From Evernia prunastri (lineage: Eukaryota > Ascomycota > Lecanoromycetes > Lecanorales > Parmeliaceae): DNA of 64,000 nucleotides. The DNA is taken from NCBI GenBank assembly GCA_003184365.1, contig NKYR01000024.1, positions 297,867 to 361,866 of the forward strand, in the 5' to 3' direction. Below the pieces are notes generated by a model, which saw nothing but the letters and a program-made list of their open reading frames with translations, searched no databases and had not been told where the DNA came from. Below are positions 34,561 through 47,710 of the stretch, in pieces. The position numbers were made by a program, and so were the translations under genes. The stretch's first letter is position 1. Each line of letters opens with the position of its first letter.

Positions 34561-35760
34561 GATTGTGATCTTTAGCTGTGTTGCTGTTGATCTAATTCAA
34601 GAGGACGTTGATGGTGAGTACCGCTCTTCGAAGTTGTGGACTTGCATTCGCTTATAATTCTTAATATGCTCTAACTGTATCAACACTAGCGCTACATATT
34701 TACATAAGAAGAGTTTCCGAATGGTGAACAAAAATTCATCTCTGTGCCAATGCATAGATCAAACAATACCATGTCGCTGATATACCCTTAGTCAATGTCA
34801 GAAGCAAGATGAACATGCATAGAGTATCACGACAGTGCATCATGCTTACGCTTAGCAGTCTTGGAAACCCTCACACCGCGCTCATTTCCTTCCCTTGTTG
34901 TCTTGTGCGCACCTTTCCAAGGCTTTTGATAGCTTGATTTCGAGACTCCGTTTCACCAGAAACTCCCTATGAATAGGGGGACAACAGTAAAGAGGATCTC
35001 TTTGATGTCCTATGCTCCTCCACCAGCAGGAGGTCTCGAGGTCTCCTACTATGCGCTCTACCTTGTAAGCGGAGTCTACCCTGCTTTTGGCGAAAGATGA
35101 AGACATCATTATTTAGAGTCTGCTGCGGGGCGCAGTCAGTGAACTCGTCAACTCTCTCAGGACCTGCCCTGCAGGCCCACATCTCGCCCGGAAGCTCTAT
35201 GGCCATTCTTCTGAACCCGTGACAGGTGTCCACAGTCGCAGATGTGCAATATCTGTCACACCGTTTGCCATCTTGAGGCTTCAGATGGTTTTCAACATAC
35301 ATGGGTCAATATTCTACCAGCTCGACGTGATCGTTACAAGATATCTTCGTAGCGCACTCTGGTATCGAATGGGTCGTCGATGGAACGATCGGGTGAGGCT
35401 TCGGGCTGATTGGACCAGTAGTTTCCAATGTATTTACCTTGATGTGGATGGTTTGGGCGTGGGACAATCTGCGAGCTGAATGCTGCACGTGATGATAGAG
35501 AGCACTGCTTTAATTACAGCTTATGCTCTAAAAACGTTGCTACATCATGATCACAAAGTACGCGATTTTGTGGACCCTTTTTGACCGATATGGGCTTTTC
35601 TAGCAATGACAGACAGACATGCGCTCGAGTACATGACTCAAAACCGTCAAGTTTGCTATTTCTTTTCCGTGCCGTGATAGAAGCTTGTATGACCATGGTA
35701 CCACATTGCATTCCGCCTTGCGTAAGCTGTCATTCATCACATCGTCGTATCCTAATGGAT
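34561..35760. other. Intergenic stretch; no confident gene
   Basis: Contains the uS19 promoter. A 111-codon ATG frame on the minus strand (35302-34967) with several cysteines has no recognisable domain or signal peptide and is not called. Confidence 0.4.
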
Positions 35761-36160
35761 CTAGTCGAAAAGACCGAAGCCCATATCCTCGTCCGACTCC
35801 TCCTTCTCTTCTTCCTTCTCCTCTTTCTTCTCCTCAGCGGCCTCAGTTGCAGCGCCTCCTGCAGCGGGCCCAGCGGCGGCTGCTCCTCCACCTCCCCCTC
35901 CACCTGATGGAACGGAAGCGAGTTTGGTAGCCCCTTCTGCGATCAACTGTAGGGTAATGTTAAAGAAGTGCCACCTAATTTTCAAAAAGTGTGTTATATA
36001 CCTCTTGCAAGTCCTTGCCTTCGAGCTCAGCGATCAGCTTGTCCAAGCGGTCCTCATCCGCGTCGATGCCTACAGACTCCAGAACACCCTTGACGTCGGC
36101 AGCAGATGGTGAAGTGTTTCCACCGAGGCTGAGAAGGAGGTATGCGGCGAGATGCTTCAT
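35761..36160 (-). CDS. 60S acidic ribosomal protein P2
   Basis: Exons 36160-36002 and 35946-35761, 114 aa. The N-terminal dimerisation domain begins MKHLAAYLLLSLGGN and contains GIDADEDRLDKLIAELEGKD. An Ala/Gly hinge follows, then an acidic Lys/Glu tract, then the invariant tail SDEDMGFGLFD that recruits elongation factors to the ribosomal stalk. The intron falls in phase 0 between LQE and LIAEG. MKHLAAYLL and the helix pattern identify P2 rather than P1. It lies 1.2 kb from the uS19 gene on the same strand. Confidence 0.96.
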
Positions 36161-36713
36161 GATGATTGTTCTGTAGCTCGGGTTAGTCTGACCCGAACAA
36201 GGAGGCCCTAGGAGGGATGGGCTCTGCACTCTTTTTTTCGGGTATATGATGTGTCTTCGAACAAGAGAATCAATCGATTTAACCGCGGGATAAGCGGAGA
36301 CTGATACGTCGAGTTCTTGAGTATTGACGGGGTGAGTCACCAATGGTAAATTGAGTAATAGACAATAGATCACTTGTATCGATGGGAGGTGAAGAAGTTT
36401 GTGGGAAGCGCTAAAGAACTTGGCATTTTTCCCGATGTCTGTAGGGCTGCATTCATAATTCGAAGAATATTCAAAGTTACCACTTATCTATACCACTTGT
36501 TTCAGCGTATTCATTCAACTTCACATAAAACAGCCAAATCCTATTCATACTGATACCTGCTGAACACCACATCGACTCACTCATTTGCCAAGTATAAAAC
36601 CTCTCATCCCATCTACAACGGGGAAGCTTTCAATAATATGAGTCCTCCACACCTGTTACCCACAAACCATCGGCGGTAGAATTGAACCCACAGAGACAAG
36701 ATTCACTACCATT
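36161..36713. other. Divergent intergenic region between P2 and SPT2
   Basis: About 550 bases between two divergent starts, presumably both promoters. Nothing else recognised. Confidence 0.5.
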
Positions 36714-37816
36714 ATGAGTGTGAGTTACCGGCGCTTGATGCTCATCATTGCATTACTCTTCAATCTCTGAATACTACTCATACTATCTAGTTCTTCAACT
36801 CGGTACTCAGCTCCATCGGCACCAATGGCCCACAACCTCCCATGCCACTACCGCCGCCTCGGGCTGAGAAACCGCGCGATACAATTTCTGACCCGCGCTA
36901 CATTCAGGGACAAAAAGGCATCTCAGCTTATACCCACGTAGCTCAAAATAACAAACGCAAAGCGGAGGATGGATTGGCAGGTCGAGAGGGCAAGATCATG
37001 AAGAACAGCATGGCAAGTGGGCAGATTCCTCGTCCGACAGCAACAAATCCACTAGAAAGACCTTCAAAGCCTCCCACAACTGTCTCGTCATCCAGCACTG
37101 CGATGCCCTATCGCGGCACTGTCAGACCCGAGCCAGCCTCTGCTACTCCTCCAACACCTACGCGAGACGCTCTGAAGGCGCCAAAGAAGGGATCATATGC
37201 GGAGATCATGGCTCGAGCCAAAGCAAACCAATCCAAGCCTCCAGTCGGTACCATCAGTCACAAGCCCAAGGAGCAAATTGCGCCAAGCTACAAGAAGGAG
37301 CTCAAGTTGAAAAAGAAGGCAATGAAGGCCAAGAAGCTTGGTATCAAGGATAGTAGCCGGCCCGGGTCCTCTGGCAGTCTGAGCAGCAGTCCAGCCCCGG
37401 GATCTATAGCGAATAAGAAGATTGCGGCTCCGGCCTACAAGGGCACAGCGAAGTCCAAGCCTCAGCTACCACAGCCAACCTACAAAGGAACAATGAAGCC
37501 AGCCTCCTCGACTACGAAAATACCAGCCGCAAGAGACAGAGATGCCGTTCCTCGTAAACCACGCTATGACGAATACGCAGCCACCGATGAGGATGACCTA
37601 GATGATGTCGAAGAAGACGAGTATGGATCAGATGGATCTGATGACATGGAGGCTGGCTTCACAGATGTGGAACAAGAAGAGACACTGGCAGCGAAAGCTG
37701 CGAGAAAGGAAGACGAAGAGGAGGCGAGGCTGGAAGCGAAGCTCAAGAAGGAGAAGGAGGAAAGAAGGAAGAGACTGGAGCAATTGGCTAAGAAAGCGAA
37801 GCCGCAGAGATATTGA
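36714..37816 (+). CDS. SPT2-type chromatin protein
   Basis: Exons 36714-36719 and 36791-37816, 343 aa. The first coding exon is only ATG AGT. Splicing to TTCTTCAACTCG yields MSFFNSVLSSIGTNG, the conserved N-terminus of fungal SPT2 proteins, which is why I prefer it to the internal ATG at 36842. The middle is disordered and basic, with repeated PxYKGT motifs (MPYRGT, APAYKGT, QPTYKGT). The C-terminal SPT2 domain has an acidic patch (TDEDDLDDVEEDEYGSD), then a long charged helix (KAARKEDEEEARLEAKLKKE) ending KRLEQLAKKAKPQRY. The family binds DNA and H3-H4 and acts in histone recycling and transcription elongation. Confidence 0.9.
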
Positions 37817-38145
37817 GGCACGTTTTTTCTAACCAAAATGTGCCCCCACGGTATCTTGAAAGGTTCGCCTGCGGTATATGCCTTCTAGCGTGTTTGTTTG
37901 CGTTGCTGTTAGCGGGTGTCTCTTGGTGTTGAATGTTACCTTGAATGATACTACGACTATATCTTACTCGTAAACCTTAACAACAGAAGGATAATTCAGA
38001 TGAAGCCGTTATATTCTCACCTATCTTCCATGGCCTACATTGAGGGATAGCGCCCAAGGACACCTGGGACACTTTAATAGGAAATGGCTATGCGCAGATC
38101 ATATTGTCTTCTCGACGTGACTAAGAAGGGGACCTGGATCGCCCC
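37817..38145. other. Intergenic spacer
   Basis: 3' flank of the SPT2 gene. Nothing recognised. Confidence 0.5.
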
Positions 38146-39010
38146 TCATTCTCCAAAAAAGGGTTGACGAGAATCGCCGATCTGCTCTGGCATGGCGTTC
38201 CCAAACAATGGTCCATACATGTTGAAGCAGTCTCGGATCATTTCACGATATTTTTGCTGGTCTTGATGAGCCTTGTCGGGGAGGATAGACGGAAACCAAC
38301 AGCAGCCGCTACATTTGACTCCATGAACCAAGCAGAACATTTAAGGACAAAGGCCTGGTGCATGGTCTCAGCACACTGGGTGTTTGGTAAGAATTGCCTC
38401 CCGATATCTAGAGTTTTTAATCATCCACCGCAGGCATCGAAGGCCTTTCCGTTCGTCAGCAGTCCTATCAACATTGGGAGTCGTCTGTCTATGGATATTA
38501 CTTGCTCCTGTCAATGTCGCTTGGGGCTTTTTATACTACTTACGATCAACACTATACGCTGACTCATGTCTGCTCCTTCCCCTAATGGAATTTCGAGCTC
38601 TAGATGTACTTCGCAAATAGCCATTCAACGGTACCGTCTTCGATATCGACCTCAGTCCACTCAGAAAGAGTCACTTTACCCCCACGATTGGTGAAATGGT
38701 TGCAAATGCTTTTTTCCCTAAACGCAGGCCCCCATACTACCGTATAGGCTATGGTAGTGATGGTGTGGCGATCGCCACTAATCCAGACATGGGCAAAGGC
38801 ACAAAGAAGAGTTGAAAGAAGCGACACCTGATTGGGGGAACGATCTATTGTTGAGTGAGCAATGCTGGCGAAGCTGCCGTCCTTGATGAGCATTAGACAG
38901 CTATGCAACATTACGTTCGAGGCTCGGATTCAAAGCTAGTAGGAAAAGCGCATCTTGATTCAAGAAGGCCTCCGTCTCCTCCACGCTGCTCGAGGACGAT
39001 TGATTACCTC
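38146..39010 (-). pseudogene. Probable degenerate gene of unknown family
   Basis: Three coding-like minus-strand segments follow in order. The first is EAFLNQDALFLLALNPSLER (about 38965-38905). The second, in a shifted frame, is a 100-residue piece with SIAHSTIDRSPNQVSLLST, FAHVWISGDRHTITTIAYTV and GGKVTLSEWTEVDIEDGTVE, ending at 38600. The third is an open frame at 38340-38146 with KYREMIRDCFNMYGPLFGN. Amino-acid patterns are protein-like, but the frames do not connect through plausible introns. I do not recognise the family. Confidence 0.3.
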
Positions 39011-41644
39011 GTGGTTTTCATTCTACAGGAGCTACTCTCTGCGGATAGAAGATACCATCCGGTGTCGGTATACATCCTCTTGCTCTTCCTTCTGTCCTCA
39101 AATTTCCTCCCACTAGCCCCGATTCAGTAAGTTTGATCACCCCTGACCCTGGCTGACCAGAGGTCTTTCGCAGACCTTAGTCTCCTGCAACATCTATCAC
39201 GAAAACCTTAGTCCCAGCCCGAAGGCTGCCTTAGCCACGGCGTTACCTTAGAACCATGGAGAACAATTTCATGCCCTTCTTCCGCAGATCGAGAGCGTGC
39301 GTGGCTATAGATCCTGCCTTTGCGGGACTTCTTCTTACTATCGCTCACCTCTTTCGTCGCTCCTAGCTCACCATCGCTGGTATCATGCAAGCGGACATGA
39401 AATGGTGTAACTCACTTGGGACAACGAAGAGTAGTATTTACGTGAACGCGAGGATGAACATTGATTAGTAACGCATATCTGTCACAATTTTACTTAGGGA
39501 TTGATTACGAAGCGTGAAATGATAAATTTGGATCTGGATGTATTGTGTGGAGGGCTTCTTGGAACCGAGGAGTTCTGTGAGCAGATTATCAGTGCGATGC
39601 TGAATTCCTCGGTCTAATCTTTCCATCAAGCTGCAATGTTACTGCTCTTGACTCACATCGATATCTCGAAATCTGGTATTCAGCGTTGGCTCCGCCGTTT
39701 CTCAAGTCTCTCAGGCGATTGATTATGTCTAGTATATCCTTTATTGGGGGACAATGCAGGCGGGCACATCTTATAGTAAATAGATTAGACTCTGACGACT
39801 AGACTTGGAAAGATACTGCCACATATTCTTGGGCAGATATTTTCAAGTAACTGGTAGCCTTCCCGTTGAATGGGAAACTGGCTTCTTCGGAAGCTTTCTA
39901 ACTTCGGATCCTTATACTTTCATTGATGACCCTGCCTTTTTCGCACGACGTATCCAGTGCCTCACCGTCCTTTCTAGCATCAAAGTCATTTCCGAACCGG
40001 GAATAGTAGACGACCGAGCTCTTCTCTTTCACTCTTTTGCTTTCATTGTTGTAGATTGCTCCACTAGAGACTTGCTGAAACCAGTAGGGAACCCTGATGG
40101 CCTTTGTGCGATTACTTTTCGCCCACGAGGACTTAACTTGGATACATGCATCCGATATGGCTCGTGAGCGCAGACGAGTCCATGAAAATTGATGCAGCAA
40201 CAGAAGAGCGCATTGATATCGCGGGATCCGATATCACGTCCCTGACGAAATCCTACAGGTGCAGTTCAGACTTACAATACGAACTGTGTTGCTCGGACGT
40301 CTAGCAGTCGAGCTCGGAGATGACAAGCTCGGAGATGACAGGGTAAGAATGGAGATTCAAAAAGCCTCATATGTCTATCTCACCAGTCTAAAAGCTACTG
40401 CTCGGTCGCAGAACGGTAGAGTATTGATCTTGTTGGCAGGCTCTTGCTTTCAGCTGGCAGGTATATACATGCCGACAAATGGTGCGACGTCCGATTTGTT
40501 TGGGAGGTAGTCAGAATCATAGAGGAATCGTGGGCGCGAGTGGACGGCACTTGATTTTGCAGCGCTTTTCTCCAGGAAGTAACTTCTTTCGATTGATTGT
40601 TGGTGCAAGTCGATGGCTTGATTATATGCTAGAAACCACTAACAGGGCGAATTATCATGTTGGTCAACGAAGTGCTCAAATTGTTGCTCAGGACCTATAA
40701 AGTTGCCTTCATGGGCGAAAACGATGGCAACAAGACTGACCCTCACAGTGGATCTTTGTTTTACTGTAGTAGCGTGGTCATTCAATGAGCATTCGCTGTG
40801 GACGTGGAGGATTGGTTTAATATCAGAGAGGATGCTTAGGGTATCGATGAGCGATGGGGAAACAGCAGCACGAGGCATATTCTTAATGTAATAGGTATTT
40901 ATCTTGACATGGGGAATAAAAAGAGATACCATTATTGCAAACGGGCTCCATAGTTCGAATGTGGACAGGATGGCACCAGAGGCCCAGGTTTATAAGAGAG
41001 GCTCTCCGATGCTGAACCAATTTTCCTGGCTTCGATTCCCACCATTTGAGTATTCTCATCTAGCTTTTTGCGTTTCTGTCACCCAATTTCGCCTAAGGCT
41101 TCAATGTTCATTCTATTGTTTGCTGCAGAGTAGCAAGTACTTTAGGATTGGAAGAAATCTAGGATCTTCCTGGCGCATGCCACGCTTCAAAGTGGTCCAC
41201 TCCTTTTGATTACGTTGGAGGAGAACAAAGTACCTGGAGTCCCAGGAAGGATGCTTCTATACCTCAGCCCATCTAAATTTTAGCGCATGTATTAATACGA
41301 TTAGTAGAAGCAAGCATACATAGATTAACAAAGAAGAAATTCTATATTTACGATTCAATCACGTCAGAAGTTAAGAATCACATGTATGTTCAGAGTAAGA
41401 ACTGTTTATTCTATTTAATCGTAGTATAATCAATAGAAAGACGTGGATGTTGTGTTGATTTTTCTTCGTGATAGACTTAAAGAATTTTATCTACAAGTGA
41501 AAAGGAAGCTAATGGTTATGTTCGTATTTACACTTAGTGTAGGCTGAGGTTTAGAAGCATCCACCAGGAAAGCTCTTTGTTTTGTTAATGCAAACAATAA
41601 TACAAACCCTTTTCTCTACCAAGGTATGCATACAGAGTTCCATG
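39011..41644. other. Long stretch with no recognised gene
   Basis: Open frames (for example 39805-40167 plus strand) show no domain. 41280-41520 is locally AT-rich and may be remnant repeat DNA. Confidence 0.4.
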
Positions 41645-42846
41645 TCACAGCCGACTCTCCTCCTTTTCCCCAATCAACGTCTCGAAAGATACCGACACTT
41701 CCTCCGTCAAATCGCTTGCCTGCAGACTCCTCCCGTGCTTCTTGTATGCCAGCCGCGAGCATTCCCTGGTGATTGTACTTCCTCCCCAAGCCGCAAGCAT
41801 TAACGTTTCAGATTTATCCATGTTTCCTTCGGTATCCCACAACTTCTCGTGATACGCATCCCTATACGCCAATAACGTTCCGATACTTCCAGTCAACGTA
41901 TCGCCTTGTCCACCGCTCCTCTTTCTCCCGCCCTCTCCATCACCTACCAATGCCTTCTCACCGTCACTAATCCAGTCAACTCCTCCTTTTCTCACCACTA
42001 CCACACCTCCTAGAGCCTTCGCAAGCTTCTTACACCCAGCTTCACCGGTATCTGGCAGGTCATCCTCCCCCAACCCCACAGCCTTAGCTAACCTACCAAA
42101 CTCAACCACATTGGGAGTGAGCACACACTCCTTGTACCCATGCACCAACTCTGGCTGACTTTGAACCAACCACAGCGCATCCGCATCCAATACCAATGGT
42201 ACATTCTTTTCCCTCGCGGCTTTTATGACCACAGCAACGGTAGCTTGCATGAGTTTGTCGCGCCCGAGACCCGGACCTATGACGACGGCATGCAGATTTC
42301 CAAGCATGTTGGTGATTGGGGAGGCGAGTTCAGAGGCGGGTTCGTGCGAGGCGGGTACTTCATTTATTTCACGCATTATGGGGTGGACCATCAGATTAGG
42401 CGAGTAGGTTTTAATAACATTGGCGGCGGGAGGGGTGCAGATGACGTGGGACTGGTTCGTTTAGCTGAGGAAGGGGATGGATTGGGAGGAGTCAGGTACG
42501 AGATCAGCGCCTGGAGAAGATTGTCAGTCTCATGAGAGAGGTTTGAACGCCTTGAGGTGTATATGTACCTAATCGTGCGGATGCCATGGCTGAAAAGTAG
42601 GGTGCGCCGGTGTAACTGTTTTAGAGTCAAAATGCCCGGGTGCTTTCAAGGTCGAAATCGCCAAGAGATTCTCCATACTTCTCGCTGCCTCCGATGACTG
42701 CTACTCTACCCAATTGGCCTGATGACCTGTATCAGAAGCATTCCGGTTGTGGTCAGGATGTGAGAAGTACCTTTGTGAAACTTTTCCAGCATTGGCGGCA
42801 CAATCATGCGCACCTTTTTGAGAAGTTCCTTGCTCGTCGCTGACAT
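41645..42846 (-). CDS. ATP-dependent (S)-NAD(P)H-hydrate dehydratase
   Basis: Five exons: 42846-42771, 42718-42679, 42615-42569, 42510-42500 and 42451-41645, 326 aa. The spliced N-terminus reads MSATSKELLKKVRMIVPPML, then [37 protein letters not shown] and TYSPNLMVHPIM. This is the YjeF-C/carbohydrate-kinase-like fold that repairs damaged hydrated NAD(P)H using ATP. Core motifs follow: AVVIGPGLGRD, VPLVLDADALWLV, VLTPNVVEFGRLAKAVG, GVVVVRKGGVDWI and the nucleotide-binding RSGGQGDTLTGSIGTLLAY. Exon 4 has just 11 nt (GC GCT GAT CTC). It is cytosolic or mitochondrial in fungi. The eukaryotic enzyme normally works with a separate NAD(P)HX epimerase, not seen in this window. Confidence 0.93.
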
Positions 42847-43302
42847 GCTGGGCGGATCTGGCATAACTTTCGTGCAATTGAACAGGGAGTGTGATCTTGT
42901 GAGGGTGTTCTGTACAGCAATGAATCGTGGCTGGAATATAGCCGGATTTTCGCAGAGTTGGCTCGACGTCATCCCACTTGCTTTTACCCTACTCTACGGA
43001 GCCACACTTAATCAGACCACCGCATTCAGACAGCAGACGGCACGGTCAGAATTCAGAGCATGAGCACACATGAATGATTCATATTATTATTACAAGTATC
43101 GGTATTATCATCTTTTCCCATAGATCCTTGTCCCTAAGAAGAGTATTCAACAAGAGCGGAATCTCATCTTTCAGCTAATATCCAACCCGTACCTCGGTAG
43201 GTAGTATCTCCCTTTCCGCTCGCTCGCATTGCAAAAAGCGTGAGTCTTCAAGCAAATGCCACTCGAAATCTATCAACGCCAGCCCATGCTATCCGGACCC
43301 AT
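42847..43302. other. Intergenic spacer
   Basis: Upstream of the dehydratase gene and downstream of the dipeptidyl aminopeptidase gene. Nothing recognised. Confidence 0.5.
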
Positions 43303-46141
43303 TCAACGTCTTTGAGAAGTAGCTCCAATCCTCTCCATGGGTATCGCATCCTCTGTTCGTAACCATTCACCGTTGAAAGCATTCACAAGCCAGTTGTTGA
43401 GTCCTTGTGTACGGTCAGCATCCCTTAAAGGTCAAAGGTGGAGGTTTGACGTACTGTCGTAAACCATCCTGTTCGCATTATGGAAATAAATGCCATGATC
43501 TGAATCGGGGAAAACATGAACGTCATAATTCTCCACGCCTGCGAGATCGAGCCTATCGAGGAGAGTAAGAGAATTCTGCATGTGGACATTGTCGTCGGCT
43601 ACGCCATGCATCATCAGGAAACGGACATTGCCTTGAAGGGCGGTCATGTTGCTGATTGTGGTATTCTCGTAGCCATCAGGGTTATTCTGAGGCGTCTGCA
43701 TATATCGTTCCGTGTAGATGGAGTCTAGCAGCCAATTCAGTCAGGCTCCAATCGCAGCAACTACACAAAAGCTTACCGTAAAATCTCCAATCCGTCACCG
43801 GCGCAACAGCCATGCCATACTTGAATGTCTCACCTCCATCTAGCTCCAAAGTCTTCAATGCCATGAAACCCCCGTAACTCCAACCCCAAATCGCCATCCT
43901 GTCCGGATCCACGTAGGGTTTCTTCGCCCAAATCTTTGCAGCCGTAATCTGGTCCATGCCCTCGTAGTATCCGATGTGGCCGCTAACGATCGTCCTGGCT
44001 TTTCTACCGATGAGGCCAGTGCCCCGCCCATCTAGCGTCACAACGACATAGCCGAGACTCGACGCCACGTAAGATTGGAAATCCACTGTGAATCTCTTGT
44101 CAACCTGTTGCGAGCCAGGACCTCCGTAGAGTTGAAAGAGGACTGGATATTTCTTATTTTCATCGAAATGGGGTGGACGGCGCTCGACAAGGTTGAGATC
44201 AACGCCACCAATATTTACTGTCTGAAAAATCTCAATGGGCAGCTCATGAGCAGCGGCGAGCTTGGCTAACCCAGGGTTCGTCTCAAATCGATGCTTGTAG
44301 TAGTGGCCCTTAAAGCTTGGCGTCGAACGAACTTCTTGCCAGGGAATGTCAGGCCCTTGATAGGAGAGCAAGGCGAAACCAACACCTGTGGAGAACGAAA
44401 CATCGTAGTAGCCTTCTTTGCGATGCTCCGAATAGTGTTGAAGTGATGTGCCGTCAAGATTCACGGTATACACATGTCTTTGAATGGAAGACTCCTTGGT
44501 TGCGACAAAATACACGAGGTTTGCTTTTAGGTCAACTGCTGACGGACCATTAACAACTTCCCACGCCCCGGTTGTAATCATCATAGCTTTCGGATTGTCG
44601 AGAGGAGTGAAGTAGGCGAGATGGTCATAGCCTTCATATATCACGGTATCAATATACCCAGAATGAGATCGGCCATTACTAGGGTCACTTGGGATGTATC
44701 GGGTCTGTTCTGACACCTCGAACCATCCCCCATCCAGAGATTTTACATCTTCTTCCCTAACAATTCTTCCAGTCCGTTCAACGACATCGATCAAGGCAAC
44801 TTTCAAGATGTAACTTTCTCGGTTTGTGATCTTGACCAAAACTTTGCCATCTTTTCCGGCCCATACTAGCTCCGTTATCAAGCGATCCTCATCAGGAAAG
44901 TCATTGTCGGTCGTGACCGAAAACACTTCGTTTTTGACAATGTCGTAGAATTGTAGGTCCACTACTGGATTCGGTGCGCCAGCTTTCGGGTATTTGAGCT
45001 GTCGTACTTCGGGATAACTCTCTTCGCCTGGCGCCGGGTGGTTCCCACTCGGCCTGGAAACAAAGTATTGAATAGGGTACTCCGGTACAGCGGTCTCATT
45101 TGTCCGTAGGAAAGCTACAAATTTCCCGTTCTCAGACCACCATGTTACACTATTGCCAGCAAAGACTTCCTCCTCGTATACCCAATCAGGTACTCCATAA
45201 AAGAGCTCGCTTCCTCCGTCATTTGTAATCTGTTCTACACTGTTGGCCGAAAGTTTGCGCAGAAACATGTTGTTGCTTCTAGTGAAGACAACGGCATCGC
45301 TTTGGGGCGACCATGAGGCCAATTGAATGCGGTCGCCTGGTTTCGACGGATCCAGAGGTTCGGCTTGTTGACTCGCAACATCGAATATCCAATAAAGTCC
45401 GGTGAAAGAATGTCGCCAATTTTTCTGCTCGTTGGACATGACTAAGACCTTTTTGAGATCTTTACTCGGCCACACCCTACTCGGCTGCACATTGAAATCG
45501 TCCACTTTGAAGGACCCGACCTTCATCAGAGTTTGGCTATCCTGCGCCACGGCGCCGGGTTTGCGACTTCGCACATCTTCTACCACCAGATAGTCTTTGC
45601 CGGAACCACCATTCTGTTCGAGAAGCAGTCCGTCTTCGCCATTTGTACCAGCGATCCAGGAGATCTGCTGATGCTTTGCTCGCCATGCCCCTGTGAGGTA
45701 TTGGTCAAGGGTTACCGCCTTGCCAGAACCGTGTGATGCGGTGGCAGCTGGGTCGAACGGGATCAAAGAGGTAGGTCTGTATTTTTGGCGAGATAGGAAA
45801 AGCATCAGAGCAAGTAACCATCCACCGAGGCATAAGCCGCCCAATGCCCACATTATACGTCTGTTGCTTTTTTCCAACGGTTGTCTGAGAGGGGGACGAT
45901 AGAAGCCATCTTCCTCGTCGTAACCGTCGCCCTTATCGCCAAGATTTCTGGTCCGCGTTAGGCCTGTGGTATGGCCATTGCCAACTGCAGTCCCGTCTTC
46001 ATTGAGGCGCTCCAACGGTATAGATGTGTCGGAAGAGGATGTGATGGAGTCAAGAGAATTTCGGGCTGGGTATGAGGATGAAGAGTCTTGGGTCAAGGGT
46101 ATCCTCTCCTCGTCATCATCGTGGTAGGGAGTGGAAGCCAT
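43303..46141 (-). CDS. Type-B dipeptidyl aminopeptidase (S9B, vacuolar DapB/DAP2-like)
   Basis: Exons 46141-43777, 43724-43455 and 43403-43303, 911 aa, the usual length. A short Ser/Asp-rich cytosolic tail precedes a signal anchor (IMWALGGLCLGGWLLALMLFL, about 96-117), giving a type II membrane protein. The beta-propeller domain (about 150-560) includes DWVYEEEVFAGNSVTWWSENG. The alpha/beta-hydrolase domain has the nucleophile Ser755 in WGWSYGGFMALKT, Asp832 in MHGVADDNVHMQ and His865 in PDSDHGIYFHN. It cleaves X-Pro and X-Ala dipeptides from peptide N-termini, in the vacuole or Golgi. An upstream ATG in the same frame (46267) would put a Cys-rich stretch ahead of the tail. I chose MASTPYHDDDEERIPL because it is the conserved family start. 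Confidence 0.95.
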
Positions 46142-46860
46142 GTCAAGACCTTCGGAGAAGGGATCGTGAATGGAGTAAGCTTGACATGCCCATCTAGAAA
46201 GGTTTCCGAGGGCCGTGGAGCTGATTGGCTCGATTGAGGACCAACAGCAGATGATAATAGAGCACACGCTTATTATTCCTATCCGTAGCTCAACTGGGGT
46301 TTAGATAGGAGGTGTCAGTCAGCACAAGTGGATTGAAGGGACAATAAATACAGTAAGAGTGACTTACTTTATGAGGTAGCGAGTCGCGCTTTCGAGACCC
46401 ATGCACGCTCGGTCCGATTGAGCCGAGTTAAAATCGCTGCGTCGATCTCCAAAATGTACTTTACTACTATCGCAAAGTACCTGTTGAAGTACAGTCTTGA
46501 TAAAAGTATGGAGGTAGACTGGAGAAAGAATCTTTGTTGGTTTTCTACGAGTAGATTATTCCCTACTTTTACATCTCTTAACAACAACTTACTTGACACG
46601 CCAGAACCTGGTATCATTATTCTTATGCAGCACCAGCACGGCGATTTTCAAGATCTCCAGAGCCATATTCTAGCTAGTAATACAATCATCCAAACCCCCT
46701 TTGGAATCCAAGCTCAGCCAGCTTTTGTTAAGCACCGGTGGAAAATCCATCGTAGAATAGCTCCTTGTGCAGCTTTCAGGTACGTCTAGACAAGGGTTCA
46801 CGTTATGGAAGCGTTACAGCCTTTTCGTAGCCAGTGCCATGACGTGCTTCATAGATCAAT
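46142..46860. other. Intergenic region
   Basis: Between the 5' end of the dipeptidyl aminopeptidase gene and the 3' end of RPB7. Short frames only. Confidence 0.45.
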
Positions 46861-47544
46861 TCAAAGAGTCCTGCAAAACCGTAAGTAGAAACCAGTATGA
46901 CCACAAATATGTGTAACAAACCCCAGAAAGTCCTCTTTGATACTTCCAATTGCGAACATACTGCCAACATCACTCCTAGTCCCCATTATCTTAATCCGTA
47001 GATGTGTACCCTTCTCGATGACTTGGTCTCCGTTGTCCGTAAACTGTGGGGGGGTGGCATTCGGATCCCATTTAATATCGCTGGGGATCATCTGTAAACG
47101 TCAGCCATCGGCCAGAAAGCTCGGCCGTCTGAACGCACATGCTTGGAGACAAAGGTTGGGAGGGGTCCCACGTCAGCAAAAATGCCCTCTCTGTTCACAG
47201 AGCTGACTATGGCATCGACCTAGCGTGAGATAACATTTCAGCAAACGGCAAGTCTCAGACAACCTTGGCTTCCCGACAGGTAGACAGACCGTTTCGCCCT
47301 TGAAAGGTCTCCATACGACGGCTCGATAGTGCACTGTATATTCAGCGACAGCACTACCGGGGACCACCCGCCCTTCAGAAAAGTCCTGTGTGTCCGTATC
47401 CATTACGCAGATAATGTAGAACTGGCCCGTGCATGTTCCCTCGACGTCCTCCATAAGCCGACCTCTAATGTACTCCTTCACGCGTGGACCAAAGAATGAT
47501 GGATGCAGCGTGATCGTGCGCTCCATATCGTGAAGGAAATACAT
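46861..47544 (-). CDS. RPB7: RNA polymerase II subunit RPB7
   Basis: Four exons: 47544-47290, 47219-47139, 47091-46922 and 46870-46861, 171 aa, the same as the usual Rpb7 length. The N-terminal tip domain starts MYFLHDMERTITLHPSFFGP and includes LMEDVEGTCTGQFYIICVMD and AVVWRPFKGETVDAIV. The C-terminal S1/OB domain has GIFADVGPLPTFVSKHMIPS and EKGTHLRIKIMGTRSDVG, ending SIKEDFLGTL. The last exon is only 10 nt including the stop. Rpb7 pairs with Rpb4 to form the Pol II stalk that binds nascent RNA. Its paralogue RPC25 begins 648 bp away on the opposite strand. Confidence 0.95.
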
Positions 47545-47710
47545 GTTGGAGGTTTAGGATTTATGGGGTGCGTGGACGAGTATCTGGATCTATGGACAGG
47601 CCGTACGGCAGCGATTGCTCCTAGGATGCGCAGGCTCTCAACACAATGTGACCGCTCACGCCCCTCAGCTCGCTCTCATCCCCGTGTCGAGCCTTCTCTG
47701 GCCCTCGTAA

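Noticed and set aside
34967..35302. 111-codon cysteine-containing ATG frame, minus strand
   Set aside because: The pattern CHGFRRMAIELPGEMWACRA looks protein-like, but no signal peptide or connecting exon could be found and no family is recognised.
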